A stretch of DNA of 64,000 nucleotides, taken from NCBI RefSeq assembly GCF_001010285.1, contig NZ_CP011104.1, forward strand, positions 434,001 to 498,000, given 5' to 3'. Below, piece by piece: positions 35,473 to 44,551 of this stretch (positions are counted from its first letter, which is position 1; each line of letters begins with the position of its first letter). The translations under genes and the position numbers were made by a program. The DNA comes from Photorhabdus thracensis. Lineage in GTDB: Bacteria > Pseudomonadota > Gammaproteobacteria > Enterobacterales > Enterobacteriaceae. The notes under the pieces were generated by a model. It ran no database searches, had not been told where the DNA came from, and saw nothing but the letters and a program-made list of their open reading frames with translations.

Positions 35473-36576
35473 CTAACTCACAATCATGTCGTCACGATGA
35501 ACCGCAACAGCACCATATTCATAACCGAGAATTTGGTTTATCTGCTGTGAATGGTGGCCTGCAATCAAACGCAAAGCATCACTGTTATAACGGCAAACGC
35601 CGTGCGCCAAATCCTTACCAGACAGGCTACGAATACAGATAACTTCTCCACGGGAGAAATCACCTTTAATATTTTTAATCCCTTTCGGCAACAAAGAGCT
35701 GCCTTTTTCACAGATTGCGGTTTCAGCACCGTGATCAACAATAATTTCACCAGCAGGTGGGGCGCCAAAAATCCAACGCTTGCGATTTTCCATCGGGCTT
35801 TCCAACCCATGAAAGCGAGTCCCCACCGGATTACCTTCAATGACATCCGTGATAACATCAGGTTTATTACCGGCAGCAATAATGACATCAATACCGGCCC
35901 GGCCTGCAATACCCGCTGCCTGAAGCTTAGTCGCCATTCCACCCGTCCCTAAACCGGAAACGCTATCACCGGCAACCATACGTAATTCGTCGCTGATGTC
36001 ATAAACTTCCGGAATAAGTTCTGCATTTGTATTACTACGCGGATCAGCGGTATATAGCCCTTCAATATCAGTCAATAATAACAGTTTATCTGCTCCACCC
36101 AGAATTGCTGCCAGTGCAGATAAATTATCATTATCACCCACTTTAATTTCCGCAGTTGCAACCGCATCATTCTCATTGATTATAGGAACAATGCGATTAT
36201 CAAGCAGGGCATTTAAGGTATCTCTGGCATTTAAAAAACGCTCCCGATCTTCTAAATCCGCACGGGTCAGTAACATTTGACCAACATGAATACCATAAAT
36301 AGAAAAAAACTGTTCCCACAGCTGAATCAACCGGCTCTGACCTACTGCCGCCAGCAATTGCTTAGAAGCAATAGTTGCAGGTAAATCCGGATATCCCAGA
36401 TGCTCCCGGCCAGCCGCAATAGCACCGGAAGTTACAATAATAATACGGTGGCCTTTTTCATGTTGTTGAGCACATTGGCGTACCAGCTCTACAATACGAG
36501 CCCGGTTCAGACGACGAGAGCCGCCGGTCAATACACTTGTCCCCAGCTTCACAACCAATGTTTGGCTACCATTCAT
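35473..36576 (-). CDS. proB: Glutamate 5-kinase
   Basis: First, proline-inhibited step of proline synthesis. The second of two adjacent ATG codons (36576) gives 367 residues, as in E. coli; 36579 is equally possible by sequence. The amino acid kinase domain (about 5-250; [54 protein letters not shown]) is followed by a PUA domain (about 275-360). First gene of proBA. Confidence 0.97.
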   Translation of the reverse strand: MNGSQTLVVKLGTSVLTGGSRRLNRARIVELVRQCAQQHEKGHRIIIVTSGAIAAGREHLGYPDLPATIASKQLLAAVGQSRLIQLWEQFFSIYGIHVGQMLLTRADLEDRERFLNARDTLNALLDNRIVPIINENDAVATAEIKVGDNDNLSALAAILGGADKLLLLTDIEGLYTADPRSNTNAELIPEVYDISDELRMVAGDSVSGLGTGGMATKLQAAGIAGRAGIDVIIAAGNKPDVITDVIEGNPVGTRFHGLESPMENRKRWIFGAPPAGEIIVDHGAETAICEKGSSLLPKGIKNIKGDFSRGEVICIRSLSGKDLAHGVCRYNSDALRLIAGHHSQQINQILGYEYGAVAVHRDDMIVS

Positions 36577-36708
36577 CATATTTTTGCCGTTATATTTAAT
36601 TTGAAAAAACAGCGTTCAGTTTTAGCAGGAGAGAAGCGTTATGCCAACAGGCATAACGATAAATTGAAAAAATGTGAGTTCAAAATAAACTTATGCCATC
36701 AATTTCAA

Positions 36709-37965
36709 CTAACCCATTTTATTTTTCAACCACTGACTGGTTTCCTGTAATGCCTTATTGAAGCTGCTGTAAACAGGGGTTGTCGGAATAGTCAATAATT
36801 TACCGTCCATTGATGACATTGCTATCAGCTTTGATTCTTCCTTCGGGCTGAAAATATCATTCTGCCAGTAACCAGCTAGCATAGGAACGGAACAACGTCG
36901 GCCCAACAGACCTTGTTTTTTAAGGGAATAACAACCAAGTTCGAGGCGAAACGCATTTTCATCCACATTATAAATACCCATCCGGCTGGCAAACATATCG
37001 AGATACATCACAGGGGCATTTTGCTGGCGTTCAGCGCTATTGAGCCACTCATGAACAATAGCGCCAAAAGTCGCAATACATTTGATACGTTTAGATTCCA
37101 AATATGCCAGGCGGACAGCAATATTAGCACCAAAACGGAAACCAAAAACGCCAACCCGTGTATGGTCAATCCAAGGGATGTCATCCAGTTGATGGATTAT
37201 TTGTTGATGCAGAGTACAAGTATCCTGTGTCAATCGCAGACGTGAGCAGTAACCCACTGAAGGCATATCCACAGTCAGCATGGCGAATCCCAAAGGTGCC
37301 AGATAATCACGGAATAACTGATAATAATCGCTTTGCAAATTATCTAAGCTACCACACACCAGAATAGTTGGAGAGGGTCCTTGTGGTCGTTGAGGCAAAT
37401 GCAGAAAGCCAGTTACACAACCGCCCTCTTTCAGTTTGAACTCTATCTTCCTCAACTGATAATCAGAACAACGAGCCGCATTTTCATAGGCTTTATTCGC
37501 CAAAACAACGGCCTGCTGAGACAGATCATCACCTTTGAGATGAGGATAACCGGCGATGCTATACAAATTGGCCGCTTTCAACCAGAAATTACCCGCTTCG
37601 GCGGTCTGTTCTGTCTGTTCTGTCTGTAACGCTCTCTGTTGCCACAGCATCGCCTGATGTGACCATTCAAAAATCCAATTACCTTTACGGTACCCAGCCA
37701 CCGTATCCAGTAAATTATCATCACTGCGTTGAGCGTTTGCCATGGCAATCCGGCACAAAACTTCGTCTATCTCAAAAGGATCAATTCCCCGCCAAATCCA
37801 CATCAGCCGGTTAATCATACGATACCAGCTCCCATGACTATTACCATCCAACGTATTGTCATTACCGGCAATCAGCCGGGGATGGCGATGCTTTACCAGC
37901 GTGGAAGTTTCCTGATGCTTTTGTCTTGGCTTAAAAAGTGATTCTGAAAGATTTTGATTTGCCAT
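36709..37965 (-). CDS. frsA: Esterase FrsA (YafA)
   Basis: Alpha/beta-hydrolase-family protein described in E. coli and Vibrio as a fermentation-respiration switch partner of enzyme IIA-Glc. The 418 residues compare with 414 in E. coli. Collinear landmarks are WYRMINRLMWIWRGIDPFEI, GNWIFEW, PHLKGDDL, FGFRFGANIAVRLAYLES and GLLGRRC. The nucleophile elbow reads GFRFGAN rather than GxSxG, as in the E. coli protein. The crl gene that separates frsA and proB in E. coli is absent. Confidence 0.93.
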   Translation of the reverse strand: MANQNLSESLFKPRQKHQETSTLVKHRHPRLIAGNDNTLDGNSHGSWYRMINRLMWIWRGIDPFEIDEVLCRIAMANAQRSDDNLLDTVAGYRKGNWIFEWSHQAMLWQQRALQTEQTEQTAEAGNFWLKAANLYSIAGYPHLKGDDLSQQAVVLANKAYENAARCSDYQLRKIEFKLKEGGCVTGFLHLPQRPQGPSPTILVCGSLDNLQSDYYQLFRDYLAPLGFAMLTVDMPSVGYCSRLRLTQDTCTLHQQIIHQLDDIPWIDHTRVGVFGFRFGANIAVRLAYLESKRIKCIATFGAIVHEWLNSAERQQNAPVMYLDMFASRMGIYNVDENAFRLELGCYSLKKQGLLGRRCSVPMLAGYWQNDIFSPKEESKLIAMSSMDGKLLTIPTTPVYSSFNKALQETSQWLKNKMG

Positions 37966-37979
37966 AACAAATGCTAAGT

Positions 37980-38441
37980 TTATTTACTTTCACAAATTGG
38001 CGGAACGAATACTACACTCATATCCCAAGGTTGCTCGATCCAAGTATCTTGCGGAATATCAACAACATAATCATCAACAAGAGGACGACCTGCCGGTTTG
38101 GCGAAAATAGTCACAAAATGCGCTTTTGGATACATATCACGAATAACCTGAGCGGTGCCTCCAGTATCAACCAGATCATCGACAACGATGAAACCTTCAC
38201 CATCACCTTCCGCTTTTTTCAGCACTTGCAGATCACGTTGATTATTATGGTCATAGCTGGAAATACAGACAGTATCGACATGACGGATACCCAATTCACG
38301 CGCCAGAAGCGCCCCAGGGACAAGACCGCCCCGACTCACAGCAATAATGCCTTTCCACTGTTCGACAGGGAGTAAACGTTGTGCCAATTTACGGGCATGT
38401 ATTTGCAACATATCCCAGGTTACGACATATTTTTCGCTCAT
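37980..38441 (-). CDS. gpt: Xanthine-guanine phosphoribosyltransferase
   Basis: Salvages guanine, xanthine and hypoxanthine with PRPP. The ATG at 38441 ([18 protein letters not shown]) gives 153 residues, as in E. coli (152). The longer frame's extra six residues have no family support. PRPP loop [14 protein letters not shown] (about 84-97) and [20 protein letters not shown] are present. It is upstream of frsA and divergent from pepD, the E. coli order. Confidence 0.97.
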   Translation of the reverse strand: MSEKYVVTWDMLQIHARKLAQRLLPVEQWKGIIAVSRGGLVPGALLARELGIRHVDTVCISSYDHNNQRDLQVLKKAEGDGEGFIVVDDLVDTGGTAQVIRDMYPKAHFVTIFAKPAGRPLVDDYVVDIPQDTWIEQPWDMSVVFVPPICESK

Positions 38442-38697
38442 AAGAATGGATCCCGGCAACTTAAGAATATCTCAGAAAAGAGTTTTCGCAGAAAAAGTTG
38501 CGCGAGATTATATTGATTTAGGTCAGCAAAAACCAGCGGAAACAGGGAATCGATGAATCACATTATCCTTACCAAAGGAAAGTGGTATTCTGAGCTCAAT
38601 AGCATCAAAGCGTTAATCGCTCGTAATAATAAAACCTATGTCTCTGGTAGAGAGTAGTATTTCCATCTTATTGAGATGCAGTCACAGGAGATTCGTC

Positions 38698-40158
38698 GTG
38701 TCAGAACTATCACAATTATCCCCTCAGCCTCTGTGGGACATCTTTGCCAAAATCTGTTCTATCCCTCACCCTTCTTATCATGAAGAAGCGCTGGCAACCC
38801 ACATTGTTCAGTGGGCGCAGGAAAAAGGCTTGCACGTTGAACGCGATCAGGTTGGCAATATTCTACTCAGAAAGCCAGCCAGTAAAGGGCTGGAAAATCG
38901 TAAAGCGGTTGTTCTGCAAGCTCACCTTGATATGGTGCCGCAGAAAAACAACGATACAGAGCATGACTTTACTAAAGATCCTATCCGTCCTTATATTGAT
39001 AGTGAATGGGTTACTGCACAGGGTACAACATTGGGTGCAGATAATGGTATTGGCCTGGCGTCAGCATTGGCAGTGCTGGCTGATGACAATGTAAAACATG
39101 GTCCTTTGGAAGTTTTACTGACCATGACGGAAGAAACTGGAATGGATGGTGCTTTTGGCCTGCAACCGGGCTGGCTACAGGCTGATATTTTAATCAATAC
39201 CGATTCAGAAGAAGAAGGCGAAATCTACATGGGTTGTGCCGGAGGTATCGATTTCACCACAACGTTAGCACTTACCCGTGAAACGGTTCCGGCTCACTAC
39301 AAAACACTAAAACTCACCATCAAAGGTCTGAAAGGCGGGCATTCCGGTTGTGATATTCATTTAGGGCTGGGTAATGCCAACAAACTACTGGCACGATTCC
39401 TTGCTGCCCATACTGAGGAACTGGAGCTAAAACTGCTCGAGTTCCAAGGCGGTACTCTGCGTAATGCCATTCCACGTGAAGGTCATATTATTGTTGCCGT
39501 CCCCACCGATAAAACAGTGCGGCTAACCCAACTGAAAGATAAATATCTGGGTATCCTGAAAAATGAATATGCCATCGTCGAGAAAAACCTGACTGTATTG
39601 CTGGAAGAGGTTGAAACCGATATTCAAGCACTGACTGATGATTGCCAGAACCGTTTTATCTCATTGCTGAACAGTACACCAAACGGCGTTATCCGTATGA
39701 GTGATATCATCAAAGGCGTAGTAGAAACTTCTCTCAATGTGGGCGTTGTGGCTATGGACCAAGATAAGGTAAATATTATTTGCCTGATCCGCTCGCTTAT
39801 CGACAGCGGCAAATCCTATATTATAGGTATGCTCGGTTCCCTAGCAAAACTGTCAAACGCTGAAATTTCCGCTAAAGGCGATTATCCAGGCTGGCAGCCG
39901 GATGCAAATTCCCCGGTTATGCATCTGGTACGTGAAACTTATCAACAGCTGTTCGATAAAACCCCCAATATTATGGTAATTCACGCAGGGCTGGAATGTG
40001 GTCTGTTTAAGAAACCTTATCCTGATATGGATATGGTCTCTATCGGGCCAACTATCACAGGCGCTCACTCCCCTGACGAACAGGTTCACATCAAAAGTGT
40101 TGGTCAATATTGGCAACTGCTGACCGCAGTCCTGAAAGCTATTCCTGAAAAATCTTAA
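38698..40158 (+). CDS. pepD: Cytosol non-specific dipeptidase (aminoacyl-histidine dipeptidase, peptidase D)
   Basis: M20 metallopeptidase hydrolysing dipeptides such as carnosine-like X-His. The start is taken as GTG at 38698, seven bases after AGGAG, giving MSELSQLSPQPLWDIFAKICSIPHPSYHEE as in E. coli (486 versus 485 aa). An upstream ATG at 38638 would add an unrelated 20-residue tail. Metal-site motifs are VLQAHLDMVP (His about 80), GADNGIG (Asp about 119), MTEETGMDGA (Glu about 149) and HAGLECG. Confidence 0.97.
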   Translation: MSELSQLSPQPLWDIFAKICSIPHPSYHEEALATHIVQWAQEKGLHVERDQVGNILLRKPASKGLENRKAVVLQAHLDMVPQKNNDTEHDFTKDPIRPYIDSEWVTAQGTTLGADNGIGLASALAVLADDNVKHGPLEVLLTMTEETGMDGAFGLQPGWLQADILINTDSEEEGEIYMGCAGGIDFTTTLALTRETVPAHYKTLKLTIKGLKGGHSGCDIHLGLGNANKLLARFLAAHTEELELKLLEFQGGTLRNAIPREGHIIVAVPTDKTVRLTQLKDKYLGILKNEYAIVEKNLTVLLEEVETDIQALTDDCQNRFISLLNSTPNGVIRMSDIIKGVVETSLNVGVVAMDQDKVNIICLIRSLIDSGKSYIIGMLGSLAKLSNAEISAKGDYPGWQPDANSPVMHLVRETYQQLFDKTPNIMVIHAGLECGLFKKPYPDMDMVSIGPTITGAHSPDEQVHIKSVGQYWQLLTAVLKAIPEKS

Positions 40159-40164
40159 TCGAAT

Positions 40165-40191
40165 CTCCCCTGCTCCGATTAGTAGCAGGGG
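40165..40191 (+). terminator. pepD 3' hairpin
   Basis: TCCCCTGCT, loop of nine, AGCAGGGGA, seven bases after the pepD stop. The T run is weak. Confidence 0.6.
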
Positions 40192-40296
40192 AATTACCAC
40201 TCAAGCAATAGTTGCCGATCAATTTGTGGATCCAGCAAAGTCACATGCAGGCCCACTAAAGATAAGCCGATCAACGGTCTACAAGATACTGATTTC

Positions 40297-40346
40297 AGAT
40301 CAAATATAGAGCTATACTTAGCTCTATATTTGATCTATTGTATAAT
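40297..40346 (+). promoter_or_regulatory. Dyad operator and promoter of the yafN/yafO-like operon
   Basis: A perfect 17-bp inverted repeat (40297-40313 and 40320-40336, AGATCAAATATAGAGCT and its complement) around six bases. A TATAAT -10 follows at 40341-40346. The dyad covers the expected -35 position, as usual for autoregulated toxin-antitoxin operons. Confidence 0.7.
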
Positions 40347-40367
40347 TTTTCCGAGCGGAGGTTTTCC

Positions 40368-40682
40368 ATGTTGCAGAAAGTCATGTGTGGCTACACAACA
40401 GCTATCAGTAAGTTTAAATCCAATCCCAGTGCAGCATTGGCAGAAGCCCAGGGAGATGCTATTGCTGTTTCATCTAACAATCAGATCCAGTTCTACGCTG
40501 TTCCTGCTGCGCTTTTTGAAGAAATGAGCGCGTTTTGTGAATATGCGCAACGGGGAAGTACGGAGTTGAAAAGCATCCCGGCCAATTTCACCGGAGAAGG
40601 GCTAAATATGAATAAAATAGCTACTAAGATGGCTGCAAAAATCAAAGAGGGGATGTCCGGGGACTACGAAGAATGGTCGTAA
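40368..40682 (+). CDS. Type II antitoxin, YafN-like (Phd/YefM-related)
   Basis: At 104 aa it has an N-terminal segment resembling YafN/Phd antitoxins (YTTAISKFKSNPSAALAEAQGDAIAVSSNNQIQFYAVPAALFEEMSAF) and a charged C-terminal tail that would bind the toxin. Start chosen at the ATG at 40368, six bases after GGAGG. The downstream partner is a YafO-like protein. In E. coli yafN-yafO also lie near pepD, so the position is conserved. The antitoxin call rests on short motifs plus context. Confidence 0.78.
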   Translation: MLQKVMCGYTTAISKFKSNPSAALAEAQGDAIAVSSNNQIQFYAVPAALFEEMSAFCEYAQRGSTELKSIPANFTGEGLNMNKIATKMAAKIKEGMSGDYEEWS

Positions 40683-40728
40683 GATATGGACATATCTCTC
40701 CGAAGAAAGGATACGACCATTCTTTAGT

Positions 40729-40770
40729 GATCTACTGGTGATGAACAGCGCCCTTCATCACCAGCAGATC
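40729..40770 (+). repeat. Hairpin between antitoxin and toxin genes
   Basis: GATCTACTGGTGATGAA pairs with TTCATCACCAGCAGATC (one mismatch) around an eight-base loop, in the unusually long 162-bp gap between the two genes. It could attenuate toxin expression or protect the antitoxin mRNA. Confidence 0.7.
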
Positions 40771-40844
40771 ATGTTCACCAAGGTGAAAATGAAATAAAGA
40801 AAATAACGGAAAAGTCACTAAACAATTAATAAGGAAACTCAGCG

Positions 40845-41249
40845 GTGATAAGAACATTCACGCACCGTGTTTTGAAAGAGGCTTTAGGCGAACAGAGAAC
40901 CAAGGCTCTGGTTGATGACTTTTGGGCCTATAAAGAGGGAAAAGGCTTACCCATTACCTTTGGTCGGGACGTTCCCTACCTATTTACGCATAACCGATCT
41001 TACCTTGAATTGCAGCACCTGCATTTCAAAGACAAAGGATTTCCACTCAAGCTAGTGCAATTTAAACGAACCAGTGGTTATGTTTTAGTTTATTGCCTTG
41101 GTTTCTTCGACGCCAACACCTACCTGTTAATCTCGATTATCAAACACTGGGATCACAACAAACCCAATGATGTAGCTGAAACGGACAGAGATATCAATTT
41201 AATGAACGAGCTAGAAAAAATCGCAGAAGGCTTTCGGGAAAAATACTAG
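40845..41249 (+). CDS. mRNA interferase toxin, YafO-like
   Basis: Ribosome-dependent endoribonuclease family. At 134 aa (E. coli YafO 132) it is collinear with YafO: ALVDDFWAYKEGKGLPITFGRDVPY, LQHLHFKDKGFPLKLVQFKRTSGYVLVYCLGFFDANTYLLISIIKHWDH, ending MNELEKIAEGFREKY (YafO: MHKIGKMAEAFRMRF). GTG start at 40845 with AAGGA upstream. Expected to be neutralised by the product of the gene at 40368. Confidence 0.82.
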   Translation: MIRTFTHRVLKEALGEQRTKALVDDFWAYKEGKGLPITFGRDVPYLFTHNRSYLELQHLHFKDKGFPLKLVQFKRTSGYVLVYCLGFFDANTYLLISIIKHWDHNKPNDVAETDRDINLMNELEKIAEGFREKY

Positions 41250-41283
41250 GCTGATGGTAATAAGCGAACATTTGTTACTCGGA

Positions 41284-42567
41284 TTTTTCATAATTGATGA
41301 TTTAATCGATTTATGAAAAAGTTTATTCCCGTTGAAAACGTTATTAAAATCGATCCCTTTTGGATAATAGATTGCCTGATTAATCTATTAATATTCTTAT
41401 TTAATTTTTTTCGGGATATATAAGCATTAACAAAACCAATTTTTTCTCATTTTTCACTTATAGCTTTATGAGAGGCAAGTTTTAAACTGTTATTAAAAAT
41501 CATTATTTAACCGTTGTTTTTACCCCCTTTAATAGCTGAGTTTAATCATCATGGGATACCGTGTTTTACATTTCACAAACGTTAATCATACCCGCGTTTT
41601 ATCTTTACTGATTCTACTTTACCAGCAATCCTGAGTAGTTTTCACCTGATGGTATAAAGATACCCTTTTATGTTTTTTCGGATAATATTCTTTTTCTCGC
41701 TGATTTCTTTTCAACTCTCTGTTAATGGTTAATGGAATTCGATTAGATTTAATTAACATCATTTTAAAAAATTTAATTTATGGTTAAATCCGATCTTTAT
41801 ATAAAATCTTTAATATATCTGTTTTCTTAATTTCAGATAGTCATAGCAAGCCAAGTAAATTTAAAATAATAACGCTGTAAGTAACCTGGGATTTTACTCA
41901 GTTAAATTATTTACCTTTTGGTTTTGTTATTCCAATTTTTCATGATTGATGATTTAATTTGTTTATGAAAAAGTTTATTCACTGATTGAAAACGTTATTT
42001 AAACCAGTTAATTTTTTAAATATATTATCTAATTAACCTCTCCTATGTTCTTATTTATCCTTTTTCACTGATGTTTTTATGATGAGCAGCTTTTAAATTG
42101 TTATTAAAAGCCATTTTTTTAACCTCTATTTTCAATTGGTATAATAAGGTTTTAATCGTTGTTTTTACTACTTTTAATACCTGTTTTATATTAAGTTTAA
42201 TCATCATGATATATTGTATTTTACGTTTAATCTACGTTGATAATACTCACTTTTTATCTTTATTGACGTTGTTTTACTGGCAATCCCGAGCAGTTTTCAT
42301 AAATCATCCTCTTTTATTTTATCCTGATAAATCAACTCGTAAATAGACTGACAGTATAAAAATACCCTCTTATGTTTTTTCGGATAATATTCTTTTTTTC
42401 GCTGATTTTTTCAATTTTCCGTTAACGGCCAATGAACTTCGATTAAATTTCATTAACATCTTTTTAAATAGCTGCACTTATAGTTAAATCCGTCCTTTAT
42501 ATAAAAGCTTTAATATCTCTGTTTTTTTGCTTATAAATGTCATGGCAGGTTAGGCAAATGTAAAATA
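41284..42567. repeat. Diverged tandem repeat of an AT-rich non-coding unit
   Basis: Two imperfect copies, about 41284-41870 and 41936-42567. Shared blocks in order include TTGATGATTTAAT, ATGAAAAAGTTTATTC, TTGAAAACGTTATT, TGTTTTTTCGGATAATATTC, TTCGATTA and TTTATATAAAA. The offset grows from 652 to about 702 bp. No conserved reading frame was found. The whole 41250-42872 interval holds no recognisable gene. Confidence 0.7.
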
Positions 42568-42872
42568 AGTGGAGGATAGCATTGCCGATAAAAAGTTAAA
42601 TATGGATGTGAATAGGCCGTTAAAGGGAAATACAGATAAAAAGATAAAATGAATCCTTTTAAAAGGGTGATATCGAGTAAAGCGTTTTTTGTTCCGAGAG
42701 TTTTCTTATTTTTTAATTAAAAATTTATTTAATGAATAGTTTTCATTGAGATATTTTTGTAAATCTAATAGTTTTTCCGTTTCCTGCTTGTATTTAAATT
42801 TTCCCATTTTCATTAAATTAACACTCGGATTTTATCGTTTTTACTTTTTACTATATTTGATTTTTAGGTTTA

Positions 42873-42959
42873 AAAACTGACGAGGAAGCGTATCAGATTA
42901 AGGATGCCATCGGTAAGCTCCAGTCGGCGCTGGCTTATCACGGGTATGCGCCCCGGTAG
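42873..42959 (+). pseudogene. 3' remnant of the element's 65-residue gene
   Basis: Codes for TDEEAYQIKDAIGKLQSALAYHGYAPR, against NDEEAYQIKDAISKLQSALAYRGYSPR at the end of the gene at 51071. It is followed, as there, by GATCATAAG and a CCGGAAGAT hairpin. It marks a deleted element copy to the left of cassette C. Confidence 0.85.
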
Positions 42960-42968
42960 ATCATAAGC

Positions 42969-42999
42969 AAACCGGAAGATTGTGGAAATCTTCCGGTTT
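42969..42999. terminator. Hairpin terminator after immunity gene C
   Basis: AAACCGGAAGAT, seven-base loop, ATCTTCCGGTTT, between two converging frames. The same hairpin type recurs at 43739, 51280 and 59169. Confidence 0.75.
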
Positions 43000-43032
43000 C
43001 AAATTTTATTTATTAAGTATTAAGGTATTAAA

Positions 43033-43365
43033 TCAACTTCCCTTTATATCAAGTAAATAATCAAGTTTTGGTTTCCATATATTTTCCCATTTATTTTCTA
43101 TATCTATTGAATAATTCTTTATATGGTAATAATCATTCTCATCATGGTGAGATAGAAAACATTGTTCAACGCAACCAATAACCCATTTCAATAATTGTTT
43201 AATTTCAAGATCATCATCATAACTTAAGAAAACCTCAGTAATTTCAATAAATTCCGCCATCAAATTCGGGCAAAAAATGGATTCTTCAAATAATGAATAA
43301 CAAAATGTTCCTTCAATTAAATCATCCTTATTTTCTAGAAGGCGAAGTTTAATATTCTCATTCAT
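43033..43365 (-). CDS. Putative immunity protein of Rhs cassette C
   Basis: 110 residues from the ATG at 43365, which lies one base after the stop of the upstream toxin fragment (TGATATG), so translation is probably coupled. Acidic, no signal peptide, no family recognised. Being directly 3' of an Rhs toxin domain is the standard place for a cognate immunity gene. Function inferred from position only. Confidence 0.6.
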   Translation of the reverse strand: MNENIKLRLLENKDDLIEGTFCYSLFEESIFCPNLMAEFIEITEVFLSYDDDLEIKQLLKWVIGCVEQCFLSHHDENDYYHIKNYSIDIENKWENIWKPKLDYLLDIKGS

Positions 43366-43366
43366 A

Positions 43367-43750
43367 TCAGCAACCTGGTCCTTTTCTTTTTGCCGCTTTA
43401 ATTGATTTTTTCTCATTATAGGAACCATCTAAATTGAACACTCCTTTGGACTTATCCAATGATGAAAATGTCTCGTAGTGATCTTTGTGAAGATTATCTA
43501 AATAAAAATAATCATTTTTCTTAAAAGCTACGCCTTCAACTTTTACTTTGCCTGTGAATTTATAAATTTCAGCCCCTTGAAATTTCTTTCTGGTTGTTTG
43601 GGCCGCATCACCGACGATTTCAAGAAAACTCAATCCCCACGGATCAATCCACATCATCGGGTTCGGGGCATAAGTGTATACGTTTATGCCCCCATTCAGC
43701 CCGATCGGGTCTTCGGGTCGATCCCGACGCCATCCAGGCCGGAAGATCAT
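43367..43750 (-). CDS. Orphan Rhs C-terminal toxin module C (partial, no Rhs core)
   Basis: Starts with an Rhs core tail DPIGLNGGINVYTYAPNPMMWIDPWGL (from 43711), then about 90 residues of a variable domain: SFLEIVGDAAQTTRKKFQGAEIYKFTGKVKVEGVAFKKNDYFYLDNLHKDHYETFSSLDKSKGVFNLDGSYNEKK. The DNLHKDHYETF stretch recalls His/Asp/Glu-rich cytotoxic ribonuclease domains, but the fold is not established. Residues before DPIGL come from the element end, and the ATG at 43750 lies inside a terminator hairpin. It is probably silent unless recombined onto a full rhs. Confidence 0.7.
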   Translation of the reverse strand: MIFRPGWRRDRPEDPIGLNGGINVYTYAPNPMMWIDPWGLSFLEIVGDAAQTTRKKFQGAEIYKFTGKVKVEGVAFKKNDYFYLDNLHKDHYETFSSLDKSKGVFNLDGSYNEKKSIKAAKRKGPGC

Positions 43751-43763
43751 AAAGATCTTCCGG
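43739..43763. terminator. Hairpin terminator after immunity gene A
   Basis: CCGGAAGATC, loop ATAAA, GATCTTCCGG, eight bases past the stop of the immunity gene at 43772. It is joined directly to the 24-bp element-end sequence (ATCCCGACGCCATC) of cassette C. Confidence 0.75.
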
Positions 43764-43771
43764 TTTGCGGC

Positions 43772-44077
43772 TTAATCTAGAAAATCATCGTATACAAGAT
43801 AATGTATCACTGCTTCAATTAAATCCTCTTTAATCGCATTAGGATTGTGTTCCAGTTTGTTATCGATAATATCTGCAAACATGGGGCATTCTAGAAATGT
43901 TCCATGAGTTTCATCCATATCAAACTCTTCATCATCATTTTCAGCCAGATAATAATTTTTATTTAAAATATCTTGGGTAGATTCTGTATCAAAGTCTTTA
44001 TCAATATAAATCCAACCAACATCAGGCAGTTGTTTATAAAGACTAAGTAACTGATCGAAGCCACTAATTGTTTTCAT
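43772..44077 (-). CDS. Putative immunity protein of Rhs cassette A
   Basis: 101 residues, strongly acidic (ENDDEEFDMDETHG). It starts 12 nt after the stop of the WHH-like toxin fragment. No family could be named with certainty; small acidic partners are typical for nuclease toxins. Inferred from position. Confidence 0.6.
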   Translation of the reverse strand: MKTISGFDQLLSLYKQLPDVGWIYIDKDFDTESTQDILNKNYYLAENDDEEFDMDETHGTFLECPMFADIIDNKLEHNPNAIKEDLIEAVIHYLVYDDFLD

Positions 44078-44089
44078 ATAATAACTCCA

Positions 44090-44551
44090 TTACTTGCGGC
44101 ATTTATTCCCACCTCCCCATTTATCTCTACCACCCGACCCATCAGGATGATAAATCTTGTGATAAGTTTTATGATCATATCGGTCAACCAGACTTAATTT
44201 CCCTGGCTGATTCTCATGATGCCAAGTCATATTCTTTGGTGAAGTCCCTTTAAAGTTCCCTTTAGAATTTGGTTGAACATGCTCAACCACACTCGGATAT
44301 TTAGTCTGCATTTCACGCCTGAATGCCGGATCGTGCTGCATTCTTTCGTACACAGATTGGTTGCCCCGTTTAAAGTGCTGACCATCGGATAATTGATATT
44401 CCGATGAATTCAGGGTGTGTTCATGGAAGACATGGTACTTCCCTAAACCCCGTTGCCCTTCACCCTTGTATAGCCCCAGCGGATCGATCCAATTCATCGG
44501 GTTAGGCGCATAAGTATATAAGTTTAATCCACCTGCTAAACCAATGGGGTC
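44090..44551 (-). CDS. Orphan Rhs C-terminal toxin module A (HNH/WHH-type nuclease), partial
   Basis: Begins at 44551 with DPIGLAGGLNLYTYAPNPMNWIDPLGL and is preceded in frame by a TAA from the element end. The first internal ATG is at 44497. The toxin part contains SVVEHVQPNSKGNFKGTSPKNMTWHHENQPGKLSLVDRYDHKTYHKIYHPDGSGGRDKWGGG. WHH plus the downstream HxxxxxxHPxGSGGRxxWGGG fits HNH/EndoVII (WHH) polymorphic toxin nucleases. The Rhs shell is missing, so this is a displaced cassette. Confidence 0.75.
   Translation of the reverse strand, partial: DPIGLAGGLNLYTYAPNPMNWIDPLGLYKGEGQRGLGKYHVFHEHTLNSSEYQLSDGQHFKRGNQSVYERMQHDPAFRREMQTKYPSVVEHVQPNSKGNFKGTSPKNMTWHHENQPGKLSLVDRYDHKTYHKIYHPDGSGGRDKWGGGNKCRK

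Noticed and set aside
42098..42346. 82-codon frame in the AT-rich desert
   Set aside because: It is not conserved in the other half of the tandem repeat; low-complexity F, L and I content reflects base composition.
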